A stretch of DNA of 9,897 nucleotides from an uncultured Actinomycetes bacterium (GTDB taxonomy: Bacteria; Actinomycetota; Actinomycetes; Nanopelagicales; Nanopelagicaceae). Location: positions 1 through 9,897 of the forward strand of contig CAINSH010000041.1 in assembly GCA_903852955.1 (NCBI GenBank), written 5' to 3'. The stretch's first letter is position 1. Every line of letters begins with the position of its first letter. A program made the position numbers and the translations under genes. Under the pieces are notes generated by a model. The model did not search any database, had not been told where the DNA came from, and worked only from the letters and a program-made list of their open reading frames with translations. Shown here piece by piece: positions 1 through 5,018 of the stretch.

Positions 1-224
1 CAAAACTCTTCAAGCAAGCGTTGATAACTTATTTTAGATTCATCGAATTCAATTTTTACCATTTCAGCATGACCTGTAACGCCGGTACATACTTGTTCAT
101 AAGATGGATTAGCTCGCGTTCCTCCCATGTATCCAACCGAAGTTTGTTTAACTCCTGGCATCTGCCAAAAACGGCGCTCGGCACCCCAAAAACATCCTGT
201 TGCGAAATATGCGATTGAACTCAT
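1..224 (-). CDS. msrA: Peptide methionine sulfoxide reductase MsrA (N-terminal part, runs off left edge)
   Basis: This is the first 74 codons of a cytosolic enzyme that reduces methionine-S-sulfoxide in proteins back to methionine, repairing oxidative damage. The reading begins [19 protein letters not shown], which carries the family's catalytic GCFWG motif with the nucleophilic Cys at residue 11. It continues with the conserved stretches PGV, VGYMGG (about 30-35), NPSYEQVC (39-46) and [12 protein letters not shown] (50-61), all typical of MsrA in this order. The frame is open to base 1, so the C-terminal half, including any resolving cysteines, lies outside the window. The start is the ATG at 222-224; the motif sits right behind it, as in many short bacterial MsrAs. 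No clear Shine-Dalgarno precedes it, so translation could be leaderless or from a weak site. The gene diverges from the tRNA-Arg gene. Family assignment is very secure. Confidence 0.95.
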   Translation of the reverse strand, partial: MSSIAYFATGCFWGAERRFWQMPGVKQTSVGYMGGTRANPSYEQVCTGVTGHAEMVKIEFDESKISYQRLLEEF

Positions 225-288
225 GTGGCGAATTCTGGCAGTATCACGCGATATGCGCACCCGCTGATAACCTTGTCAGTATTCATGA

Positions 289-360
289 GCCCCCGTAGCT
301 CAGGGGATAGAGCACCGCCCTCCGGAGGCGGGTGCACAGGTTCGAATCCTGTCGGGGGCA
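289..360 (+). tRNA. tRNA-Arg, anticodon CCG
   Basis: A complete cloverleaf can be folded by eye. The acceptor stem is GCCCCCG (289-295) with CGGGGGC (353-359) and discriminator A360. The D stem is GCTC/GAGC (298-301, 310-313) with loop AGGGGATA. The anticodon stem is CCGCC/GGCGG (315-319, 327-331) around loop CTCCGGA (320-326), giving anticodon CCG at 322-324, which reads the Arg codon CGG. A 4-nt variable loop (332-335) is followed by T stem ACAGG/CCTGT (336-340, 348-352) with the canonical loop TTCGAAT. The 3' CCA is not encoded (CGT follows), so it must be added after transcription. All stems are fully paired, so the gene looks functional. Confidence 0.98.
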
Positions 361-414
361 CGTATCGCGACTTAAATCACCCTTATTTAACAAATCTCTC
401 GCCGTTCATCCTTG

Positions 415-473
415 TTAATCACTGCATAAGCAGGGAGAATTAAGACCTTGCGCACCATTGTCGTGCGTATAAC
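415..473 (+). promoter_or_regulatory. Candidate whiB1 promoter region
   Basis: This is part of the 170-bp gap between the tRNA and whiB1. TATAAC at 468-473 is a 5/6 match to a sigma-70-type -10 hexamer; TTTAAT at 476-481 is an alternative. No convincing -35 box lies at normal spacing. Two small inverted repeats occur here: CTGC-ATAA-GCAG (422-433), flanked by TTAAT/ATTAA, and CGCAC-N7-GTGCG (451-455, 463-467), just upstream of the -10. The latter could be an operator, but its arms are only 5 bp. The region is regulatory by position; the exact elements are inferred. Confidence 0.35.
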
Positions 474-486
474 CATTTAATTTTTA

Positions 487-514
487 TAGGGATTTGGGTA
501 TGCCCAAATCTTTA
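487..514 (+). promoter_or_regulatory. Hairpin / palindrome in the whiB1 leader
   Basis: GATTTGGG (491-498) and CCCAAATC (503-510) are perfect 8-bp inverted repeats separated by the tetraloop TATG. As RNA the stem extends to 12 pairs (487-498 with 503-514) through U-A, A-U and two G-U pairs. It ends three bases before the Shine-Dalgarno, so it lies in the 5' untranslated region if either candidate -10 upstream is correct. It has no U-tract, so it is not a normal intrinsic terminator. It could be a protein operator (WhiB1 or a Crp-family protein) or an RNA element that controls ribosome access or stability. The structure is visible; its role is inference. Confidence 0.7.
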
Positions 515-517
515 ACG

Positions 518-525
518 AAGGAGGG
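518..525 (+). promoter_or_regulatory. Strong ribosome binding site of whiB1
   Basis: AAGGAGGG lies 5 nt before the ATG at 531. It is the strongest Shine-Dalgarno in the window and fixes the whiB1 start. Confidence 0.85.
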
Positions 526-530
526 TTCCT

Positions 531-800
531 ATGGATTGGCGACATCAATCAGCCTGTCGTGATGAAGATCCAGAGCTTTTCTTTCCAGTTGGAAATACTG
601 GCCCAGCTCTTACGCAAATTGAAGAAGCAAAAAAAGTTTGTAATCGATGCATAGTTAAAGAGCCATGTCTTGCTTGGGCACTTGAAAGTGGTCAAGACGC
701 AGGAGTATGGGGCGGACTTAGCGAAGATGAGCGCCGTGCACTTAAGCGTCGTGCTGCACGTAATCGTGCCCGCTTAATGGAGCAACAAAACCAAATCTAA
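531..800 (+). CDS. whiB1: WhiB1-type iron-sulfur transcriptional regulator
   Basis: This 89-aa protein is a WhiB-family (Wbl) regulator that binds a [4Fe-4S] cluster through four cysteines, here C9, C37, C40 and C46 (C-X27-C-X2-C-X5-C). The N-terminus MDWRHQSACRDEDPELFFP, the stretch VCNRC, the turn motif GVWGGL (58-63) followed by SEDERRALKRR, and a basic Arg/Lys-rich tail (DNA contact) closely match mycobacterial WhiB1 and Streptomyces WblE. WhiB1 of M. tuberculosis is essential, binds the primary sigma factor and loses its cluster to nitric oxide; the same role here is inferred from similarity. A strong Shine-Dalgarno and a leader hairpin precede it. It is convergent with pdtaS, sharing 4 bp (797-800) at the stop codons, the same gene pair and orientation as Rv3219/Rv3220c. 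Length and all key residues are intact. Confidence 0.96.
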   Translation: MDWRHQSACRDEDPELFFPVGNTGPALTQIEEAKKVCNRCIVKEPCLAWALESGQDAGVWGGLSEDERRALKRRAARNRARLMEQQNQI

Positions 801-2266
801 AGTGGGAAACGTAAATTTGCTTGCGTTCCCGAACCTGTAGATTGCAATTTCAAGACACCATTGAGTTCGTTCTCTGTTAGCGTCCGGACAATTTGTAACC
901 CAAGATTTGATGAAGTCGCTAAATCAAATCCAGTTGGTAGGCCAATTCCATCATCAAGGATATTAATTACACATTCATTGCTATAGCGTTGCAATTCAAT
1001 TGAAAGTACTGATCCTTGTTCTGCTAAACCATGTTCTAAAGCGTTATGCATTAATTCGGTAACAACTAATGACAACGGAGTTGCTAACCGTGACTCTAAT
1101 GATCCAAGTTCACCTTTTCGTTCGATTCGTAGCTGACCCATCCGAGGACTTAATTCAAGGGCGTGAGTTATTAGACTTGTTAGAACTTGATCAAAATCAA
1201 CTGTGTTCTCGCTACTACTTGAAAGTGTTTCGTGCACAAGTGCAATAGATGCAATGCGTCTGACCGCTTCATCTAAGGCTGATGCGGCACTAGGATCTTC
1301 GATGCGACGAGCCTGAAGACGTAACAAGGCAGAGACAGTCTGTAAATTGTTTTTCACTCGGTGGTGAATCTCTCGAATCGTTGCATCTTTTGTGACAAGT
1401 TCACGCTCGCGCCGGCGCAATTCAGTGACATTTTGAAGAAGCACAATTGCGCCTATTCGATCCTCACCTTGTAACAGTGGCAGGACGAGTAAATCGATTG
1501 TTGCGCCTTGATTATCAATTTCTACTCGACGCAAAACTTTGCCATTTAAGCGTGTACGAATGCCTTCTTCGTGGGGATTAGAAGAATTCTTGGCTACTGC
1601 CTCTGCAACTTCTCCTAACTTATGATTTTCTATTTCATTTTTCCAACCCATTCGGCTAAATGCAGAGCGCGCATTTGGGCTAGCAAATGAAATAACACCA
1701 TTAACATCTAAGCGAATCAATCCATCGCCGACTCTTGGTACGGGTTCAAAAAGTGACCCTGCATCTTTATAAGGAAAAGACCCCTCTGAAACCATACGAT
1801 AAAGACAATGTGCGATCTCGCGGTAATTTAGTTCAAGTCGACTCGGTGAACGCATTAACTCTGCGTTTCTATGGCGGGTAATTACAGCAATCACATTGCC
1901 ATCAAAGAGGACGGGAACTGCTTCTTCCTTAATCATTAGCTCACCAAAAAGCTCTGCTTCAGAATCGCGCACAATTTCACCGCTTGAAAGCGCTTCATCG
2001 ACTCTAGTTTTTGCGCCCCACGTTACTTCATCGCCAATTACATCATTAGTAAAAACTGTCGCAGCAGTTGTTGGCCTGATATGGGCAACTGCAACATGGC
2101 CTGTAGGCCACATTTTCATATCTTTTCTGATTGGAACCCACAAGATTAGATCCGCGAAAGAAAGATCTGAAAGCAACTGCCAATCTGCAACTAACTCGCG
2201 GAGTTTGTGGGCTTGATCAATCGTTATTGAACTACGTCCATGAATCAAATTTTCAAACTGTGGCAC
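797..2266 (-). CDS. pdtaS: PdtaS-type cytosolic sensor histidine kinase
   Basis: This 489-aa protein is a soluble two-component kinase of the HWE/HisKA_2 group. Residues about 15-160 form a GAF-like sensor domain; LVADWQLLSDLSFADLILWV (26-44) is close to mycobacterial PdtaS. A PAS domain follows (about 165-285). The dimerisation/phosphoacceptor region has the H-box EIHHRVKNNLQT (299-310), then LLRLQARR. The HATPase domain has N-box ELMHNALEHG (404-413), G1 DDGIGLP (438-444) and a G2-like NLGLQIV (454-460). No membrane segment is seen. In mycobacteria PdtaS phosphorylates PdtaR, an ANTAR RNA-binding antiterminator, and has been linked to copper and NO sensing; PdtaR is not in this window. The start is GTG at 2264-2266, one base after the DUF6912 stop, with GGAAG just upstream, so translation is probably coupled. 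The stop TAG overlaps that of whiB1. Length is normal for the family. Confidence 0.94.
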   Translation of the reverse strand: MPQFENLIHGRSSITIDQAHKLRELVADWQLLSDLSFADLILWVPIRKDMKMWPTGHVAVAHIRPTTAATVFTNDVIGDEVTWGAKTRVDEALSSGEIVRDSEAELFGELMIKEEAVPVLFDGNVIAVITRHRNAELMRSPSRLELNYREIAHCLYRMVSEGSFPYKDAGSLFEPVPRVGDGLIRLDVNGVISFASPNARSAFSRMGWKNEIENHKLGEVAEAVAKNSSNPHEEGIRTRLNGKVLRRVEIDNQGATIDLLVLPLLQGEDRIGAIVLLQNVTELRRRERELVTKDATIREIHHRVKNNLQTVSALLRLQARRIEDPSAASALDEAVRRIASIALVHETLSSSSENTVDFDQVLTSLITHALELSPRMGQLRIERKGELGSLESRLATPLSLVVTELMHNALEHGLAEQGSVLSIELQRYSNECVINILDDGIGLPTGFDLATSSNLGLQIVRTLTENELNGVLKLQSTGSGTQANLRFPL

Positions 2267-2267
2267 T

Positions 2268-2654
2268 TTACTTCCACTCCCCCAAGTTCAGTGCGATCTC
2301 TTGCGTTGCAAACCAGATTAACTCTTCATCATTTGGAAAAAGTAAAAGAGCACACTGCACTTGGCTCCATAACACATCTGAATTTAGCGTTACTGATTTC
2401 TCTTCAACTTGGTTTACTTGTGCTGGCTCAAGTTCAATAGCAAGAACTAGCCCGGGTGAACTTTCTAACTGGCGAAGGGTTAAAGACTCTTGTGCAGCTT
2501 CAAGTGATAAAAGGTATTCAATTTCCTCTTCATCTAACTCTGAGTTATCACCTACAAAAAAAGGTGTAGGGGCAAAAATAGTTTCAACCTTTTTTACTCC
2601 AGATTCGAGAAAAGAGGTCAACTCCAAATGAGTGATTGGAAGATAGGCCCGCAT
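2268..2654 (-). CDS. DUF6912-family actinobacterial protein
   Basis: A small acidic 128-aa protein of unknown function. The start MRAYLP, the acidic helix SELDEEEIEYLLSLEAAQESL (about 38-58) and the C-terminal LIWFATQEI (112-120) match the pattern I know for DUF6912 proteins, which begin MRVY(I/V)PAT and end with a (L/E)LLWYATQE motif. No signal peptide, membrane segment or catalytic motif is visible. It lies between the CpaE-like gene (19-bp gap) and pdtaS (1-bp gap), so it is co-transcribed and probably translationally coupled with the kinase. A sensory or regulatory link to PdtaS is possible but is inference from position only. The ATG at 2652-2654 has no Shine-Dalgarno. Instead TACTAT lies 6 nt before it, which would suit a leaderless internal promoter. 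Family call is by memory of the motif pattern, without a search. Confidence 0.8.
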   Translation of the reverse strand: MRAYLPITHLELTSFLESGVKKVETIFAPTPFFVGDNSELDEEEIEYLLSLEAAQESLTLRQLESSPGLVLAIELEPAQVNQVEEKSVTLNSDVLWSQVQCALLLFPNDEELIWFATQEIALNLGEWK

Positions 2655-2673
2655 GTCGCAATAGTATTAGAAG
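2655..2673 (-). promoter_or_regulatory. Possible internal promoter giving a leaderless DUF6912-pdtaS transcript
   Basis: On the minus strand this 19-nt gap contains TACTAT (a TANNNT -10 hexamer), then TGCGAC, then the ATG of the DUF6912 gene. That places a normal transcription start on the A of the ATG. No Shine-Dalgarno is present, which agrees with leaderless translation, common in Actinobacteria. The -35 position, inside the upstream gene, is poor. This is speculative. Confidence 0.3.
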
Positions 2674-3774
2674 TTAAGCATTGATTTCACTGGCAATAGC
2701 TGCGATTGATTTTCGCAAAGCTGAGCGCTGATTTACCTCAATTAACGTTGCTTTTTGTTCTAGAGCCATTGCCGCCGCTCTGGCATCTCGCCCAATTACC
2801 CGAACGCACAATGGCCGTAATCTTGTGGTAATTGCTAAGAATTTTGATTCCTCCTCTTCTCCTTTCTTTCCGGCAGATCTCATATTCAAGACAAAACTCA
2901 ACCGACTTCTAATGGAAGTTTTCTCAATCAAATTCGCAACCTGCTCAAGACGGTGAATGCCCAATAAATCTGGACGAGCAACAATCATTAACTCATCTCC
3001 TTGGTCGCAACTCCACGTCGTCATAGTCGAAGTCCAGCGTCTATCGGTTAGACGATTTGAAAGCCCTGAAATCGACCCTAGATCTATAACGATATTGTCG
3101 AAATTTGAAACGGCTCTTTCCATAAATCCGGCGATGTCTGTAGCTTCATCCTGAGTTATTTCAGCGATAGAGAGCTTGGGGGCGATATTGCGCCACCCGG
3201 GCTCACTCTGAACGTTTCGAATTGCAATGAGGGCGGCGACCGATGGTGCACGAAAATTTGCATCGATTAGCAGAGTTGTTTTTCCAATGACGCTCAGTTC
3301 CATAGCTAAATTCAACGCAATCGTTGTACATCCGGTATCACTTCCAGCTGACCCAATTGCCATCACATGTGAATTTCGAGATTTGCGGAGATTTTGATTG
3401 GTTTGTCGAAGCATTGGAGTTCTTATAAAACCTCGAACAATACTGACAAGGTCTGTAATGGTTGTTGGTGCTTGATGTAAATTCTGAAAAGCTGAGTTTG
3501 TGTCTGGTGAAGCAGAAAAACCGACGATTTGTTTCACTTTAAGGTTTAGGTGTGCAATTTGCTCAGGAGTTACTCCTTCTAAATCTGGTGAAAAAATCAA
3601 CAGCGAAGTAGCTGCAATTTCAGGATTTAGTTCACAATACTTTTCAAGCGCTTCGCTATCTATTGCTCGAAAAATCACACTCCAACCTTGTGCAAAAAGA
3701 GTTCCAGAAACAAAACTTTCAAAAACTGCATCGGAGATTGCAGTTATAACGACGGGAAGTTCTTGGCTAGACAT
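2674..3774 (-). CDS. CpaE/MinD-like P-loop ATPase with degenerate Walker A (Tad-type pilus assembly homologue)
   Basis: A 366-aa protein of the SIMIBI/ParA-MinD superfamily, most like CpaE/TadZ, which localises Tad/Flp pilus machinery. Residues 1-125 look like a degenerate receiver-type domain as in CpaE. The ATPase domain begins near 135 (HVMAIGSAGSDTGCTTIALN). The A' motif TLLIDANFRAPS (167-178, D171) and the Walker B-like FDNIVIDLG (225-233, D231) are present. The deviant Walker A (consensus KGGxGKT[ST]) reads GSDTGCTT at 144-151, so both the signature lysine and the phosphate-binding lysine are gone (Gly and Cys instead). ATP hydrolysis is therefore doubtful. The ATG at 3772-3774 overlaps the end of the SAF-domain gene by 8 bp, with GGTGGTGA upstream, so the two are translationally coupled. 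No TadA ATPase, TadB/C platform or pilin is nearby, so a pilus role is uncertain; a general positioning or scaffold role is equally possible. Confidence 0.78.
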   Translation of the reverse strand: MSSQELPVVITAISDAVFESFVSGTLFAQGWSVIFRAIDSEALEKYCELNPEIAATSLLIFSPDLEGVTPEQIAHLNLKVKQIVGFSASPDTNSAFQNLHQAPTTITDLVSIVRGFIRTPMLRQTNQNLRKSRNSHVMAIGSAGSDTGCTTIALNLAMELSVIGKTTLLIDANFRAPSVAALIAIRNVQSEPGWRNIAPKLSIAEITQDEATDIAGFMERAVSNFDNIVIDLGSISGLSNRLTDRRWTSTMTTWSCDQGDELMIVARPDLLGIHRLEQVANLIEKTSIRSRLSFVLNMRSAGKKGEEEESKFLAITTRLRPLCVRVIGRDARAAAMALEQKATLIEVNQRSALRKSIAAIASEINA

Positions 3775-4366
3775 GAGTCGAAATCACCACCAAGCGGCCC
3801 ATAGTTGTGGCCTCCAGAAGCCGTAAGACTTGAGTGTGCTCGACGGAGACAGTGACTGCAGCATCTGTGCCAAAGTTTTTACTCTTGCCATCTGCACTTA
3901 AAACTAAAATGCCACCTAAAACTAGAATCGGATCTTGCGGCAATTCTCCGTTTTGTGTATCAAGTACCCAATAAATATCAACAAGTGAACCAGCTTGTAT
4001 GCCCATAGCTAGATCTACAGAACGCACATTAATTGGGACCGCACTACTAGTGATTCCTGATGCGGCCGAACTAACACTGTTACTACTAATAAGTCCACTT
4101 TGTTCAATTGATGAAATTACGACCTGCCCAATTGGGCTACGTTCTTTTGCAAGGTAGATATTTGATGCATCACCCAAATTCATCGCTTTTAATTCAACAT
4201 CACTTGCACTAATTTGATGACCTGCTGATAAATCAGCGCTTGCAGTCCAATATGACGTGGTCGAGCGTGAAAAGCTGGCAAGTAGAAAGGCTGAAAGAAA
4301 AGATAAGACGATGAGAGTTATTGCTAGTGGCATACGTGACGAGTTTTTTAGATTTCTTGGTTTCAT
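3767..4366 (-). CDS. SAF-domain, CpaB/RcpC-like membrane-anchored protein
   Basis: A 199-aa protein with a positively charged N-terminus (KPRNLKNSSR), a single hydrophobic segment at about 13-32 (membrane anchor or uncleaved signal) and an extracytoplasmic remainder. Residues about 40-100 fit a SAF domain: ASADLSAGHQISASDVELK, then SPIGQVV and GLISSNSV. A CpaB/RcpC-like region follows, with VPINVRSVDLAMGIQAGSLVD (about 109-129) and VLGGILVLS (148-156). CpaB/RcpC proteins are periplasmic or envelope components of Tad/Flp pili. The gene leads the minus-strand cluster. Its ATG at 4364-4366 has AGGTG 5 nt upstream, and TAATGT (4393-4398 on the minus strand) is a plausible -10. It overlaps the CpaE-like gene by 8 bp, a pairing that supports a joint envelope function. 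No pilin or secretion ATPase is present here. Confidence 0.78.
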   Translation of the reverse strand: MKPRNLKNSSRMPLAITLIVLSFLSAFLLASFSRSTTSYWTASADLSAGHQISASDVELKAMNLGDASNIYLAKERSPIGQVVISSIEQSGLISSNSVSSAASGITSSAVPINVRSVDLAMGIQAGSLVDIYWVLDTQNGELPQDPILVLGGILVLSADGKSKNFGTDAAVTVSVEHTQVLRLLEATTMGRLVVISTHV

Positions 4367-4371
4367 GGGTG

Positions 4372-4376
4372 CACCT
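4372..4376 (-). promoter_or_regulatory. Ribosome binding site of the CpaB-like gene
   Basis: AGGTG on the minus strand, 5 nt before the ATG at 4366, supports that start codon. Confidence 0.6.
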
Positions 4377-4392
4377 AATTAGACGAACCCAC

Positions 4393-4398
4393 ACATTA
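4393..4398 (-). promoter_or_regulatory. Candidate -10 box of the CpaB-CpaE-DUF6912-pdtaS cluster
   Basis: TAATGT (TANNNT) on the minus strand would start transcription near 4386, giving a leader of about 20 nt that includes the Shine-Dalgarno. The -35 position (GGATGA, 4416-4421) is weak and is overlapped by the left arm of an inverted repeat, as expected if a regulator assists or blocks polymerase. Inference from position and motif only. Confidence 0.3.
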
Positions 4399-4413
4399 GA
4401 AAGCGGTATCCAC

Positions 4414-4439
4414 ACTCATCCTTTGTGATGAGTCACAAA
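4414..4439. promoter_or_regulatory. Two overlapping inverted repeats in a divergent promoter (candidate operator)
   Basis: TTTGTGA (4422-4428) and TCACAAA (4433-4439) form a perfect 7-bp inverted repeat with spacer TGAG. Overlapping it, ACTCATC (4414-4420) and GATGAGT (4427-4433) form a second perfect 7-bp inverted repeat with spacer CTTTGT. The half-sites TGTGA/TCACA equal those of Crp/GlxR sites, but the spacer is 4 bp instead of 6, the spacing of FNR-type sites. The element lies between the divergent CpaB-like and DUF6459 genes. For the plus strand it fills the spacer upstream of a good -10 (AATAAT, 4442-4447). A dimeric regulator is the simplest reading; the regulator is unknown. Confidence 0.6.
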
Positions 4440-4441
4440 TC

Positions 4442-4447
4442 AATAAT
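4442..4447 (+). promoter_or_regulatory. Candidate -10 box of the DUF6459 gene
   Basis: AATAAT matches TATAAT at 5 of 6 positions and would start transcription near 4454. The short leader would contain GAGG (4454-4457) before the ATG at 4461. The 17 bp upstream of it are almost entirely occupied by the palindrome at 4422-4439. Confidence 0.35.
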
Positions 4448-4460
4448 TTGGTTGAGGCGT

Positions 4461-5018
4461 ATGCTCAGGTTTACTAGCAATCTTGCTTTCATGACTACAA
4501 ACAAAGTAATTGATGAAGAAGTTTCAATCAACAGTTTTCTTATCGAGCACTTCTGCACAGAAAACGATGCAGATTGGAAGCACCCGCTTCTAGAGATATT
4601 TCGACCTAAGCCAACACTTCCTGAAGGTCAACGCTTAAAACTCTATTTAGTGCCATCTAGATTTGATGATGAATATGACCCTGACTTTGCGCCAGAGCCT
4701 ACTTCGGCACAGGATCTACCAAATCTGATGCAGTGGGTGGAAAGATTTATTTGTAATGTCGTTGAAATTTGGGCTGGTCGGCGCTCTCCCGGGCAGCTTT
4801 CAAATCAATGTCATCACAGAATATTTTCTGAACTCGTTCGTAAATCTGGTTCACAAAAACAGGTTGGTCATATTCGCAAAATACATATTCAAGAACCACT
4901 CGATGGTATTTGTGAAGCCACTGTCACTGTGCGTTTTGAGAACCGTTTGAGATCAGTCATGTTGCGATTTGAAGGTGTAGATAAGCGCTGGTTGTGTACC
5001 GCTCTTACCTTGCTTTAA
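4461..5018 (+). CDS. DUF6459 / Rv3235-family actinobacterial protein
   Basis: A protein of about 185 aa whose C-terminal domain (about 88-185) matches the DUF6459 pattern: a helix ending in [12 protein letters not shown] (102-113), a basic stretch, then [19 protein letters not shown] (137-155), a Val/Arg-rich strand ([16 protein letters not shown]) and the closing RWLCTAL. The N-terminal half is acidic and low in conservation ([13 protein letters not shown]). Function is unknown; homologues such as M. tuberculosis Rv3235 lie close to secA1. No membrane segment or catalytic motif is seen. The start is uncertain: the frame is open from GTG 4425/ATG 4428, but those codons lie inside a palindrome without a ribosome site. 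ATG 4461 has GAGG upstream and a good -10 box; ATG 4491 is also possible. The gene is convergent with secA, overlapping its stop by 4 bp. Confidence 0.8.
   Translation: MLRFTSNLAFMTTNKVIDEEVSINSFLIEHFCTENDADWKHPLLEIFRPKPTLPEGQRLKLYLVPSRFDDEYDPDFAPEPTSAQDLPNLMQWVERFICNVVEIWAGRRSPGQLSNQCHHRIFSELVRKSGSQKQVGHIRKIHIQEPLDGICEATVTVRFENRLRSVMLRFEGVDKRWLCTALTLL

Noticed and set aside
21..218. Plus-strand open frame at the left edge
   Set aside because: It is antisense to msrA, whose protein is clearly recognisable on the minus strand.
225..443. 72-codon plus-strand open frame across the tRNA region
   Set aside because: It runs straight through the tRNA-Arg gene and has no family resemblance or ribosome site.
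2551..2570. Hairpin CCTACA/TGTAGG around an A-run, T7 on the coding strand
   Set aside because: It lies inside the DUF6912 coding sequence, which stays in frame; arms are 6 bp and it is probably chance.
2131..2631. 166-codon plus-strand open frame opposite pdtaS and DUF6912
   Set aside because: Its Ser-rich, low-complexity product has no family features; both minus-strand genes beneath it are well supported.
4233..4415. 60-codon minus-strand open frame at the start of the CpaB-like gene
   Set aside because: It is a shadow frame over the CpaB-like N-terminus and the promoter, with no recognisable protein.
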